Below, piece by piece: positions 14,522 to 23,297 of a stretch of DNA of 64,000 nucleotides. The translations under genes and the position numbers were made by a program. How positions within the stretch are numbered: the first letter of the stretch is position 1; the number at the start of each line of letters is the position of its first letter. The notes beneath the pieces are model-generated. The model did no database searches. It was not told the origin of the DNA and saw only the letters and a program-made list of their open reading frames with translations. The DNA comes from CBDFKY01 sp965248995 (GTDB lineage Bacteria; Pseudomonadota; Alphaproteobacteria; Rickettsiales; UBA998), in NCBI GenBank assembly GCA_965248995.1, contig CBDFKY010000006.1, forward strand, positions 310,001-374,000, written 5' to 3'.

Positions 14522-16975
14522 CTAAACCGACACTACCTTCCATGCGGCAGAAGAACGGTTGCCAGCAACACGCATGAATTTTAATCTGTCTACAAGTTTG
14601 CCCTGATTGCTCTTAATGTAATGCCCAAGCCTTTTGCGATTAACCGTATCGCGTTCGCCCGCAACCTCATAAAACATTTCCCTCAATTCGCTGGAGGCAT
14701 TAGAAAATCCATCAAGGGCTTTTCTAAGCTGCATCGGCTTATCGCCGAAAGATTCATTCCAGCAATGCAATAATTGTTGCAGCGTTTCACGATCAGGGTC
14801 TTCATTCATGGCGACATACACAGAGGTTGCGGGGTCATCATACCCAAGCCATAACAATGGATGGCGACATAAAGATGCCCAGCGCTCGTAACCACCTAGT
14901 GGCTTGCAAACAGGCTTTTCCTCCCCCGAATGTATCCATCCTAAAATCACCGTTAGCGCATGTGATACATAGCGGGTGCGTTGCTGCAAAACATCTTGCG
15001 CGAGATTCGGGTTTTTGTAGGTACGCGTTGCAGGCATTTCCATTCCAGTATCCAGATTGATGGTAATACAGCGGCGCGCCATGTCCTTGACAGGTAACAC
15101 ATTATTCCCGCTCGACAACATCAAGGTACGGGTGCTGACGGTGGTGGTTTTGGAAACACAAAGGATGCGGTCGCTTAAAAATTCAGACGTGAGCGCTATG
15201 CAGAGGCTTTTATGTGGCTTCAAGTCGGTGGTTATATTGTCAAATTCAATCACCGCAGGAGCCCGCAAATATTCGGATAGTAATAATTTTCGGCATTCTT
15301 CCTCCTCACCAGGAAAGGTGACAGGCGCTCTCTCACGAATAGTAGCAAATGCTGTGATAACTTGGCATAGGTAACTTTTTCCAGAGGAATATGTTGGGGC
15401 GTGCATGTGAAATAGAGGCGCAGTCGGCAGACTGGAGCGAATCGCAGCGGTAAGCATTGCCGCTAATGCTGCTGACCTATCCGAAGCATGGGCGAAGCCA
15501 AAATCATCCAGTAGTGCATCCATTGCGGCAAGAGAATGTTGCGCTTCCGCCTTAGTAGGTTTTGGATTGATGGCAAACTGCGTCGCGTCAAAATTACCGT
15601 ACATCTTGCTTTTCGCGTCATAGCCATTTTGACATACCAGTGTATTATCATCACGCAAAAATGGTTGATGCGCCAATCCTAAAAGGACAGGCAAATGCTT
15701 ATAGCTGGATTTATCGAGTAAAATGTTGACCATCCGCCCGTTCGGGTCTCTCGTTACCCATTCCTCGCTTCTAGCATCCCATCCTTCCCATTCAACATAT
15801 TTTGAAAGGGCATGTGTGAGTGAAGCATTCGTCAATTGAGTAATGTGCGTTTCCCGTGTGCTGGGATCATGAATAATGGATACAATCAGACCACCGCGTT
15901 GGTAGAAATTGCCAGTCAATGCCACTATCTCTTCCGCCGTATCTACAACGACATGTAAATGACCTGGTTGCATACGGATTATAGGTTTCATCTTTGCGTC
16001 GGAAGCATCCAGACCAAGGTAATCAAGAATGTCTGTAATGTTACGTTCCGCGCAATGTCCATGCTGGCACTTAAAGCCACCAATCGCAAAATGTTCTGAA
16101 GGCTCAAAGTAAACTGTGCCACTATCCACGCTATCTGTATGCTCATGCACCCACGGGCAGGTGATGTCATGCTTGCCTTTTTCCAGCTCTTTTTTATACA
16201 ATCCCTTTGTTTTTAATGCTTCGATAATGGGATTGAAATCAGGTTTAGGGGTGTAGAGGCTTTCTGTTGATTCCTCCGATTTGCGTTTTGTTGCGCGTTC
16301 TTTTTTTGCATGTGCCTTTTTTGCAGAAGGAGAATCCAAAGAAATATCAAAACCCTCACATATCTGATGAACGCTATATCTTCGCTCAGGATGCCATTCA
16401 GTCATTCGACAAGAAAACGCTGGGTCATGCTTGCCATTCACTGCCTCAGGAAGCCGCGCCAGCCGTGATGTTACACCGTTCATTCCTGCATCCGTAACAT
16501 TTGCAGCAATCAGGGCTTTCGTCAGTTTATCCGCTAATGCTATATCGCGCAGCGGGTCAGCTAAAATATAGCCCACCTGATAATTACCCTCGGATGTTTC
16601 CAGTTTCCATGAAGCAGGAAGGCGGATTTTATCCTCTGCTACCTTTGTGCCTATATCATCCAGCACTATGGCATTAACGGTGGAACATGAAGTTTTTTTG
16701 CGGCGATATTTACCATTCCCATCGCGGTTAAAGGTAGAAATACTGAAATAATTGTTATGCGTTACAGGCGTATTGTACGCATTCCTATCCCATTCCCTCC
16801 CAAACCATACCTTTTGATCGATGTTTGACGGATTGCCAGCAAAGCTCACAATAACGGGTTTTTGCTCTGATGGTTCCACGCCAAAAATCGCGTCCAAAAA
16901 ATCAGCATTACTGATAATCGTGTCGGTTTTATCGGTTTCAACGGTTTGTTCTGGCGCATTTTGAAAAACTGTCAT
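14522..16975 (-). CDS. Primase/helicase-like replication protein of the element, 817 aa
   Basis: Domains in order: a RepB/AEP primase-like region (about 40-215) with IVLDDIGTK and GMNGVTSRLARLPEAVNGK; a linker rich in Lys; a zinc-binding segment near 265-320 (ITCPWVHEHTD, FKCQHGHCAERN); and a C-terminal superfamily 3/DUF927-like ATPase, with Walker A YSSGKS around residue 528, Walker B-like AVIEFDNI and a sensor-like MLSSGNN. This plan is that of primase-helicases of P4-type satellites and islands, which start replication of the excised form. The stop lies near A+T-rich 14291-14521, where an origin could sit. Overlaps the HTH gene by 4 nt. Confidence 0.8.
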   Translation of the reverse strand: MTVFQNAPEQTVETDKTDTIISNADFLDAIFGVEPSEQKPVIVSFAGNPSNIDQKVWFGREWDRNAYNTPVTHNNYFSISTFNRDGNGKYRRKKTSCSTVNAIVLDDIGTKVAEDKIRLPASWKLETSEGNYQVGYILADPLRDIALADKLTKALIAANVTDAGMNGVTSRLARLPEAVNGKHDPAFSCRMTEWHPERRYSVHQICEGFDISLDSPSAKKAHAKKERATKRKSEESTESLYTPKPDFNPIIEALKTKGLYKKELEKGKHDITCPWVHEHTDSVDSGTVYFEPSEHFAIGGFKCQHGHCAERNITDILDYLGLDASDAKMKPIIRMQPGHLHVVVDTAEEIVALTGNFYQRGGLIVSIIHDPSTRETHITQLTNASLTHALSKYVEWEGWDARSEEWVTRDPNGRMVNILLDKSSYKHLPVLLGLAHQPFLRDDNTLVCQNGYDAKSKMYGNFDATQFAINPKPTKAEAQHSLAAMDALLDDFGFAHASDRSAALAAMLTAAIRSSLPTAPLFHMHAPTYSSGKSYLCQVITAFATIRERAPVTFPGEEEECRKLLLSEYLRAPAVIEFDNITTDLKPHKSLCIALTSEFLSDRILCVSKTTTVSTRTLMLSSGNNVLPVKDMARRCITINLDTGMEMPATRTYKNPNLAQDVLQQRTRYVSHALTVILGWIHSGEEKPVCKPLGGYERWASLCRHPLLWLGYDDPATSVYVAMNEDPDRETLQQLLHCWNESFGDKPMQLRKALDGFSNASSELREMFYEVAGERDTVNRKRLGHYIKSNQGKLVDRLKFMRVAGNRSSAAWKVVSV

Positions 16976-17214
16976 GACACCACCACAAATTCACTAGTTG
17001 AATGCACGACGGGGGACAAAATAGACGCTGCCCATAAATCCAGATTTTCAGGTGTATAGAGCGGGAATCTTCCCGCCCGTCTGAAAGCAGGACCGCCGCC
17101 GATGGTAGCAAGTTTTGCCAGTGTTGCAGGTGTTCGGCTGATGCCGTGCATTTCCAGTAAGTAACTTGAGGCTTCGGCTCGGCGGAGGGGGCGGGATAGA
17201 GGGTTAGTAGTCAT
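16972..17214 (-). CDS. AlpA-like helix-turn-helix protein, 80 aa
   Basis: Small winged/MerR-like HTH of the type found between integrase and replication genes in alphaproteobacterial islands. The HTH reads LRRAEASSYLLEMHGISRTPATLAKLATIGGGPAF with the wing FRRAGRFPLYTPENLDLWA. AlpA-like proteins activate excision or serve as excisionase. It overlaps the primase/helicase start by 4 nt, so the two are coupled. About 100 bp upstream separates it from the 244-aa gene. Confidence 0.8.
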   Translation of the reverse strand: MTTNPLSRPLRRAEASSYLLEMHGISRTPATLAKLATIGGGPAFRRAGRFPLYTPENLDLWAASILSPVVHSTSEFVVVS

Positions 17215-17318
17215 GGATATAAAACTCCTTCAAGGTATGTCTATATCCAGATAATACTTTGTTTTACCTATCCACTTCAATGGGTTACTATTTCATCAAA
17301 TACCACATTTGATGAAAG

Positions 17319-18053
17319 TCAGGAATTTGCAACAGTGCTGTTTCGCAATTCATCCAGTTTTTGGGAGATTCGTTCTTTAAGTTCCAGGTAATGCTGATTC
17401 AAAAAATGATTATCTTCATCATTTCCATAATCTCGCTCATCATACGAGCCAGAAATCAAGAAAAGAAGACTGACAATAACTTCTATGGGTGGATAATCTG
17501 AATACTTTTTTGGAGTAGGAACATTAAGAATTTTGAAGACTTCCTCTAAAAGCTGGATCAAATCAGAAAATATATCAAGCGCTTCTTTTTGTTCAGCAGT
17601 GAGATAAAATCTTCCTACAGTCTTCAAATCACTTGGTTTTATACGTGGAATTTGCTGTTTTTTTAAGTTTTCATTTGAAAGATGTGCATAATTCTCAAGA
17701 TTTCGGTATATTTTCGCTGTAATTGCGGGTTTTTCCAAGTATGCTACTGATTGGTATTTTGTTGCTCCCTTTTCATTTCGTTCTTTTTGAGCATTATTAT
17801 ATTCATTTACTTCATCATCCGACATAAATTCGAGTGCTCTCTCTCCTTGTTTCCTGTTGTATTTAATTGGCTTTTGCCCTCCAGCCATTTCACGGGCGAT
17901 ATTTTCCCATTCAACACGAAAACAACGAGGTGGAGTACTGTTTAGCTGATAAGACATTACAATTAATTCGGGGTTTCGAGTTTTATTGTATTCGTCAATT
18001 AAGGCATCGTTATGAGGGTAGATTTTTTTAAGGCTTTTTCTGGGTTTAGTCAT
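17319..18053 (-). CDS. Unrecognised protein, 244 aa
   Basis: Unrecognised. Lys/Asn/Glu-rich and largely helical; a basic N-terminus (TKPRKSLKKIYPHND) suggests nucleic-acid contact, and the C-terminal half has an amphipathic segment FSDLIQLLEEVFKILN followed by one hydrophobic stretch, IEVIVSLLFLISG. Its ATG overlaps the integrase stop (TAATG), so it is translated from the integrase message. Proximity suggests a role in element maintenance, which cannot be shown. Confidence 0.55.
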   Translation of the reverse strand: MTKPRKSLKKIYPHNDALIDEYNKTRNPELIVMSYQLNSTPPRCFRVEWENIAREMAGGQKPIKYNRKQGERALEFMSDDEVNEYNNAQKERNEKGATKYQSVAYLEKPAITAKIYRNLENYAHLSNENLKKQQIPRIKPSDLKTVGRFYLTAEQKEALDIFSDLIQLLEEVFKILNVPTPKKYSDYPPIEVIVSLLFLISGSYDERDYGNDEDNHFLNQHYLELKERISQKLDELRNSTVANS

Positions 18054-19333
18054 TACAGCCCTGCTCTCATTGGAATTACTTTTTGCTCTTCTGTCCTACC
18101 ATCCAGCAATCCCGCAATAATGAGCGAAATGCGGTCTGCGGCGGATACCAGTGCGGCATCTGGCACATGTGCATAACGGGCAGTGACACCTGCAACCGAA
18201 TGACCGAGCAAACCCGCTATAGTCAGTTCCGAATAGCCCATTTCGGCGGCAATGGCGGCAAATGTATGGCGCAGGGTATGCAGTGAGCAATCCTTTATCC
18301 CTGCCTTGTCACATATCCGCTGGAAGACTTTTGCCAACCCGACAAAATGCCCGTCCCCACGGCTGGCAGGAAATACCCAAGAGGAGGGTCGAGGTAATGC
18401 GGTGAGCGTATCAATCGCCGCGCATCCGATAGGGCGTAACTGTGCACCGCTTTTCGTATCCTCAAAACGGATACATTTTGCTCTCAAATCTAACCAGTTC
18501 CAGGGCAATGCAAGGATTTCGTTTTTACGGCATCCCGTCAGCAACAGTGCGCGTATAGCAGCAAGTGCCGTACCATTGGCAAGTGGTGGCTTACCATTCA
18601 TGGCATCACTGTTTGCATTATGGAGAATCACACCTAGCGCCCTGATTTCTTCATGCGATAAAAACCGCCGCTTTTTATTATCTGCATATTTTTTCACGTC
18701 ACGCGCAGGATTTTCAGTAATCAGTTTTCTGCGTCTGGCAAATTCAAGGATAGTGGAAAACATGCCCACCGTCCGCGCCGCAACGCCTTTACCTCCCTTT
18801 TGTGAACCCGTGCGCCCTGAATCCTTGCGCTTCTTTGCCGTCTTTCCCGCCGCAATCGCGGTCTGCATCATTTCAATATCTTCCACCCGAAGGCTTTTCA
18901 CCGACATGCGCCCAAGCAGGGGTTTAACGTGGCATTCAATGCGGCTTTTATCCATTGCAAGCGTTGACGCTTTAATGCGCCCTTCCGCATCTTTGAGATA
19001 GAGGTCACATAAATCTGATACGGTCAGGGAACTGCGTATTGCATGACGTTCAGCAGAAGGGTCTGCACCTTTATTGACTTCCTGCAATTTCATTATTGCC
19101 TGTTGCCGCGCTTGTTCGGGGGGAAGCACACCAATTTTCCCCACCACCATTCTACGGGTGCGCCCTTCGGTATTTCTATACTGGACGATATAGGACGCAG
19201 AACCAGACGGTTTCATGCGTACACCAAAACCTTTAACCGAGCCATCACCCGTATCCCAGAAGAATTCATCTTTGTTTTCTGTGGATGGTTTGAGGGTATC
19301 AATAAATCGTTTGGTAAGCCTAGGCATAATCAA
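18053..19333 (-). CDS. Tyrosine integrase (P4/DUF4102 type)
   Basis: Catalyses site-specific recombination at tRNA-Gly. The N-terminal DUF4102 arm-binding domain is visible (FWDTGDGSVKGFGVRMKPSG, RRMVVGKIGVLPPEQAR), a SAM-like core-binding domain follows (about 103-215), and the catalytic domain has all active residues: Arg269 in LLTGCRKNE, Lys294 in DTKSG, His352 and Arg355 in LHTLRHTF, His378 in GLLGHS and Tyr387 in ARYAH. The start lies about 170 bp inside the right att repeat. The gene looks intact, so excision may still occur. Confidence 0.96.
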   Translation of the reverse strand: MIMPRLTKRFIDTLKPSTENKDEFFWDTGDGSVKGFGVRMKPSGSASYIVQYRNTEGRTRRMVVGKIGVLPPEQARQQAIMKLQEVNKGADPSAERHAIRSSLTVSDLCDLYLKDAEGRIKASTLAMDKSRIECHVKPLLGRMSVKSLRVEDIEMMQTAIAAGKTAKKRKDSGRTGSQKGGKGVAARTVGMFSTILEFARRRKLITENPARDVKKYADNKKRRFLSHEEIRALGVILHNANSDAMNGKPPLANGTALAAIRALLLTGCRKNEILALPWNWLDLRAKCIRFEDTKSGAQLRPIGCAAIDTLTALPRPSSWVFPASRGDGHFVGLAKVFQRICDKAGIKDCSLHTLRHTFAAIAAEMGYSELTIAGLLGHSVAGVTARYAHVPDAALVSAADRISLIIAGLLDGRTEEQKVIPMRAGL

Positions 19334-19350
19334 TCCTTATATCTATTTGC

Positions 19351-19373
19351 TTCGGGGAAGCACGGGGGAAGCA
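19351..19373 (+). repeat. Candidate integrase arm-type site, right
   Basis: A 23-bp partner of 6738-6760 with one mismatch, made of two GGGGAAGCA-type units, 17 bp upstream of the integrase start. A further single GGGAAGCA occurs at 19473-19480, nearer the att core. Position suggests arm-binding and possibly autoregulation of the integrase promoter. Confidence 0.65.
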
Positions 19374-19499
19374 GAAAGAAGTAAGTTCAGGTAATTTCCC
19401 GTCTTTACTTCAACCTACTATATGGCATAAAACCATATCAATATCAATAGATAGTAAGAACAATAATTCTCAGGGAAGCATAAGAAAATACGAAGAACT

Positions 19500-19554
19500 A
19501 ACCTTGCCAAGGTTGAAGTCGAGAGTTCGAATCTCTTCACCCGCTCCAGTTTTT
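19500..19554 (+). repeat. Right attachment repeat (attR core, tRNA-Gly 3' fragment)
   Basis: Identical to 6625-6679. Only the tRNA 3' half is present, with no acceptor 5' strand or D arm, so it is not a second tRNA gene. It marks the original 3' end of the tRNA gene displaced by integration. Confidence 0.93.
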
Positions 19555-20115
19555 TTCATCGTGTTTCAGTATGCTGTGATATCAGATACAGCGACTAAGC
19601 CGGCTGTAATCTTACTCAGTATACCATACAGATAACAACAGATCCCTTCTATTTTCCAGGTTTTATCCTGCCCGCATCGGCTCGAAACCGGGACAGGCGC
19701 ATATTTCTGCCAAGACGTGCTCCTTGTTCTTTTTATGTATCCTAAGCAAAAATAGATGCGTCGCGCAATTTCCGTATCATTCATCGCTCTTTCGGCTTTG
19801 CCTTCGCATGCTGATGCCTCAGCCGTTTGGCTTTGTTAAAATTCATTTAATATGGCTTATTCCTTCCCGCTTCTTCGCTTTTGAGATACGGTTTATTTTT
19901 CAACTTAATAATTATTAATCATTTTAAATTGAAAATACACTGATATCTATAAAGCATTTCTATCAATTAACGATACGCGATTTGTAATAAAAACATAATA
20001 TAAAAACATTTATAATTCAATATAGATGTGTTAATATGTATTTAGTTCCTTTGTATAAACGACACAGTCTCTTTTCGGTTACGCTCTCAATATACCTTTG
20101 ATTCGGAGAATCATC
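19555..20115. other. A+T-rich spacer without a supported gene
   Basis: About 560 bp. Short open frames exist on both strands, but none has a good start signal or a recognisable product. The last 200 bp are very A+T-rich and probably hold the promoter and a leader for the membrane protein at 20116. Confidence 0.5.
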
Positions 20116-20445
20116 ATGAGCAACAAACCTTCTCAATCCGCTTCTCAAATCACTTTGATCGAACTCATCGCATCCGCATGGCTAGGTATCGCAGGTCTCT
20201 CGACTGGCGTATCTGTGCTTATTGTAGGCATGATTCTAAGTTCATTACTCAACGTAGGCGGCAAACCTGGTGCCAGCAACTTTTTCTTTAATGTTGCGTC
20301 ATGGGGTGGTGGAGGTTTATCAGTTCTTTCACTTGCAGGTCTAGGTGTTCAAGGTCGTCGTACTTACCTCGCCCTGACTTCTGTGACTTCTGTGACTGCT
20401 GTGACCGCTGACGAACAAGACCAAGAAGAGGAAAAAGAAGTTTAA
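20116..20445 (+). CDS. Unrecognised small membrane protein, 109 aa
   Basis: The ATG at 20116 follows a GGAGA site at -8. Two membrane helices are visible: about residues 15-40 (IELIASAWLGIAGLSTGVSV and onward) and 53-78 (Gly-rich SWGGGGLSVLSLAGLGV). After GRRTYLAL comes a repeat-like SVTSVTAVTA stretch and a very acidic tail (DEQDQEEEKE). Codons are mostly T- or C-ending and unlike the G+C-rich host genes. It has its own strong terminator, so it is a separate transcript. Function unknown. Confidence 0.65.
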   Translation: MSNKPSQSASQITLIELIASAWLGIAGLSTGVSVLIVGMILSSLLNVGGKPGASNFFFNVASWGGGGLSVLSLAGLGVQGRRTYLALTSVTSVTAVTADEQDQEEEKEV

Positions 20446-20481
20446 GCTTATAAGGTTTTTAATCTTCCAAACCGAGAATTG

Positions 20482-20520
20482 AAGAGTGCTCACTACGGTG
20501 ACACTCTTTAATTTTTTTTA
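20482..20520 (+). terminator. Rho-independent terminator
   Basis: Stem AAGAGTG (20482-20488) with CACTCTT (20502-20508), extended inside by TCAC/GTGA, followed by a run of T. It ends the 109-aa membrane protein transcript. Confidence 0.85.
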
Positions 20521-20555
20521 CTATTTATTTTTCCAGCTTATCTTCGATCATTAAA

Positions 20556-21248
20556 TTAAGATCGCAGGATCGTCTGCCCATCTTTAGGCATCACTTCCCT
20601 CCGCTCCAGACTATAATGCCCGAGATGCAGCATATATGTCGCCGCGATCAGCGGGGCGAGCAAATTGAGCAAAGGGATATTGGCGCAGGCGACGAACAGG
20701 ATACCGGAGATCATCAGTATGCTGCGGCGGGCGTGCAGGCTGCGTTCCTCCAGCATCATGCGGGCGCATATCATGGTCCAGAAGGCGCGCGCCAGCAGGT
20801 AGCCGTTGGCGACGTAATAGAGGATATGGCCAATGGGGGGCATGAAATAAAACGGGATGAGGAGGAGGTTGACGCCGATTCCCTGTATCAGGAACAACAG
20901 GTTTTTCGGTAGTTCCTCGCGGATCGGGACGGAGCGCAGCGGGGTCCGGTATTCCTCCAGCGACAGCCTTTCCAGGTAACCGTCGAGAAACAGGCTGGCG
21001 ATCATGGGCAGCAGGACGGGGAACAGCGCCCAGGCGAGGATCAGGGAACCTATGCCGAGGAAGACGTCGAGCGCCTTGTCTATCCACCCACCGAAAAAAT
21101 TCAGGTGATTCACCAGGACGTTGAAACCGCCGATCCAGAGCATCAGTATCACCGCGGAGACGAGGCAGCACAGTCCCGCTTTCATCAGCGCGGAATAGGA
21201 CATCAGGGAACGCAGGGTTCTAGCGCAGAGGATGAAGATGGTTTTCAT
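20556..21248 (-). CDS. EI24-domain membrane protein (CysZ-like superfamily)
   Basis: I start at the ATG at 21248 (MKTIFILCARTLRSL); the longer frame upstream lacks support. Four to six helices are visible in the EI24 plan: an amphipathic start, helices near 25-50 and 62-85 (LILAWALFPVLLPMIASLFLDGY), a soluble segment, then helices near 118-150 (LLIPFYFMPPIGHILYYVANGYLLAR) and 180-205. The FxDxxxxxxE and NGYLLARxFW patterns are typical of this family. CysZ itself transports sulphate; alphaproteobacterial EI24 proteins of this kind have no proven substrate. Confidence 0.8.
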   Translation of the reverse strand: MKTIFILCARTLRSLMSYSALMKAGLCCLVSAVILMLWIGGFNVLVNHLNFFGGWIDKALDVFLGIGSLILAWALFPVLLPMIASLFLDGYLERLSLEEYRTPLRSVPIREELPKNLLFLIQGIGVNLLLIPFYFMPPIGHILYYVANGYLLARAFWTMICARMMLEERSLHARRSILMISGILFVACANIPLLNLLAPLIAATYMLHLGHYSLERREVMPKDGQTILRS

Positions 21249-21448
21249 GGATTTATTATAGAGTACTGAATTTCTGTATATTGCCAAGGGAATTATCATT
21301 CTCACAAGGTAATTTTTTAAGAATGTATTTAACCATAGCGAATTAGTGAATAGACTCCCCACTATCAGTTTGATGAAAACGCTTTCATTATTTTGTAATA
21401 AAAGTCTTCTATATTTAGAATACTGAAAAATTCATAAACGAGGCTGAA

Positions 21449-22360
21449 ATGACTGAAGATAATAAAGATTCAAAAACGACACCAGTCTCCGACGAACAGT
21501 TAAAAGCGTTCGCAGCCGCATCTGATACGGCAACCGTCATGCCGGTTCCCACAGGTCGGTTTATCGTACCGATCCCTAACTTTGACGATGAGGTCGGCAA
21601 TTTGCTTCTGCCTAATGCTAAAGAATTAAAACTGGTGATTCCTTCTGGCAATGCGTCGCTCACCCTGACTGATGCCGTCTATGAAGGCGCCCCTCAGCAT
21701 ATACCCGCCGATGGCAATCATATGGTAGTCATCAATAATATTTCTCCTACCCAAGCAATTGCCCTGCAGGCAGTCTATGATCACATGGCGCAGGAAACTG
21801 GCGGGGTTATAAGTCGGCCGCAACTTGTAAAGTTTTTTGAAACGGCGACTGGGCTTTCCTACAATGCCGAAACGGACACCATCAGCATGGTATCTGATAA
21901 TATCGGAATTCATGGCGATGTTTACCATATGGATAAAGAAACTTTCAAGGCCCGCCATAATCCCTACGGTACGGAAACATCGTTAACAGAGACCGCAGAC
22001 AACGATCTTAAAGCCGGTCATTATCAGAAGCTCAGAGCGCCTGCGCAAGCGATTGTTATTGAAGGGGGATTCACTAGAACATTGAATGATGGAACGGAAT
22101 TGAATTATCCGGAGCCCGCTCTTGCCTTGATCGGAGCGGATGGTAAGGTTTCTTCCGTACATCGTAACGACATTTCGGTTTCGTACGAAAAGCCGAACGG
22201 AGAACCTCTGATCCCACATCCGGGTGCAAAAATCGATTTGCCTACTTATGATGTCAATGAGGTCGCTAATTTTCAAAAGCAACCTGCGACGCGTATTGAT
22301 TCAAAGGATGTAGAGAAAACCCCCACACGTGTGCATTCAAACGTTACTCAGCTCGGCTGA
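21449..22360 (+). CDS. Unrecognised acidic protein, 303 aa
   Basis: Unrecognised. No signal peptide or membrane helix. The N-terminal 25 residues are charged and disordered-looking; the middle has beta-strand patterns (GRFIVPIPNFDDEV, ELKLVIPSGNASLTL, HMVVINNISP) and a helix (AIALQAVYDHMAQE); a later GGFTRTLNDGTELNYP segment resembles a beta-hairpin of structural or cupin-like proteins. The C-terminus is again disordered. The start follows an ACGAGGC stretch. It is a single gene between an opposite-strand EI24 gene and the methyltransferase operon. Confidence 0.55.
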   Translation: MTEDNKDSKTTPVSDEQLKAFAAASDTATVMPVPTGRFIVPIPNFDDEVGNLLLPNAKELKLVIPSGNASLTLTDAVYEGAPQHIPADGNHMVVINNISPTQAIALQAVYDHMAQETGGVISRPQLVKFFETATGLSYNAETDTISMVSDNIGIHGDVYHMDKETFKARHNPYGTETSLTETADNDLKAGHYQKLRAPAQAIVIEGGFTRTLNDGTELNYPEPALALIGADGKVSSVHRNDISVSYEKPNGEPLIPHPGAKIDLPTYDVNEVANFQKQPATRIDSKDVEKTPTRVHSNVTQLG

Positions 22361-22441
22361 GATGTCTCCCGATTAATTGCTTCGTTTCTTAACGGGATGA
22401 ACGGTTATTATCTGGATTCTGCAGCTAACTAAATCGACCTA

Positions 22442-22459
22442 TAAGTTTCGTTTAAGTTT
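22442..22459 (+). promoter_or_regulatory. Candidate response-regulator site upstream of the cmoA-like operon
   Basis: TAAGTTT at 22442-22448 and again at 22453-22459: direct repeats 11 bp apart, about 43 bp before the start codon. Sites of two 6-7-bp half-sites one helical turn apart are usual for OmpR/PmrA-type regulators, and (C/T)TTAAG-N5-(C/T)TTAAG is the known PmrA pattern. The same TAAGTTT-N4-TAAGTTT occurs at 26335-26352. Confidence 0.7.
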
Positions 22460-22501
22460 ACCCTGTTACCTGCGGCACTGAGTTTTCAGCAGGAAGCAAT
22501 C

Positions 22502-23296
22502 ATGAATGCAGGCGAATCATCGGTAAAGCGGTCCTCACATCCCTCGGCGGATATCGTACCATTGCCGGAGGAGCCCTCCGACAAAGTCTTCGACGACCAG
22601 TCGATGCGGGTGGCGGATTTCCGTTTCGACGCGAAGGTGGCGCATGTGTTCGACGACATGGTGTCGCGCTCCGTTCCTTTCTACGACGAAATGCAGCGCA
22701 TGGCCTGCGAACTGGCGAAGGATTTCGCGGAGGCGGGTTCGGAGATCTACGATATCGGCTGTTCGACGGGCACGACGCTGCTGCAGCTGGATAAAAGCGT
22801 CGGCCCGCATGTCGGATTCGTGGGAATTGACAATTCCGCGCAGATGATCGGCAAGGCGAGTGCGAAACTGGAAGCCGCCGGAATGTCCCGGCAGTGGCGG
22901 CTGGTGGAAGCGGACATTCATCAGAACCTGCCGGTTGAGAACGCCAGCGTCGTCACCATGGTGCTGACCCTGCAGTTCGTTCGCCCGCTGTACCGCGAAC
23001 GCATCATGAAGCGCATTTATGACGGGCTGAACAGGAACGGCTGCGTGATCCTGGTGGAAAAGCTGGTGCAGGAGGATTCCCGGCTGAACCGGATGTTCAT
23101 CGATCATTATTATGATTTCAAGCGTCTTAACGGTTACTCCGAAACGGAAATCGCCAAGAAGCGCGAGGCGCTGGAAAACGTGCTGGTTCCCTACCGGTTT
23201 GAGGAAAACCGCGAGCTGCTGAAGCAGGTCGGTTTCGGTGCGGTGGAGGAATTTTTCCGCTGGTATAATTTCTGCGGAATGATCGCGGTGAAATGA
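22502..23296 (+). CDS. CmoA-like SAM-dependent methyltransferase-fold enzyme
   Basis: Strong similarity to carboxy-SAM synthase CmoA, which makes Cx-SAM from SAM and prephenate for tRNA uridine-34 modification. Visible are SVPFYDEMQRM, motif I in YDIGCSTGTTLLQL, acidic GIDNSAQM, and the CmoA-specific C-terminal block HYYDFKRLNGYSE with KKREALENVLVPYR. The N-terminal 35 residues are extra. No cmoB is next to it; instead an ICMT-like gene follows 1 nt after the stop, then a two-component system. Whether it still makes Cx-SAM or has been recruited for another modification is open. First gene of the operon. Confidence 0.85.
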   Translation: MNAGESSVKRSSHPSADIVPLPEEPSDKVFDDQSMRVADFRFDAKVAHVFDDMVSRSVPFYDEMQRMACELAKDFAEAGSEIYDIGCSTGTTLLQLDKSVGPHVGFVGIDNSAQMIGKASAKLEAAGMSRQWRLVEADIHQNLPVENASVVTMVLTLQFVRPLYRERIMKRIYDGLNRNGCVILVEKLVQEDSRLNRMFIDHYYDFKRLNGYSETEIAKKREALENVLVPYRFEENRELLKQVGFGAVEEFFRWYNFCGMIAVK

Positions 23297-23297
23297 T

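Larger units (their letters stand above)
6625..19554. mobile_element. Integrative element in tRNA-Gly, about 12.9 kb between att repeats
   Basis: The element is bounded by identical 55-bp repeats (6625-6679 and 19500-19554) covering the tRNA-Gly 3' half and a few flanking bases. It carries a tyrosine integrase at the right end, an AlpA-like HTH protein, a primase/helicase, HigBA, two XRE-ImmA cassettes and several decayed genes. It is visibly more A+T-rich than the flanking chromosome. The unit between repeat starts is 12,875 bp. No conjugation or capsid genes are present, so it is either a mobilisable or satellite-type island that depends on a helper, or a degraded element. Confidence 0.92.

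Noticed and set aside
19500..19549. Second tRNA-Gly gene at the right end
   Set aside because: Only the 3' half is present; no acceptor 5' strand or D arm. It is the att repeat.
19566..19784. 72-codon minus-strand frame in the spacer after the element
   Set aside because: No ribosome site, no recognisable sequence, and the surrounding DNA is A+T-rich non-coding in character.
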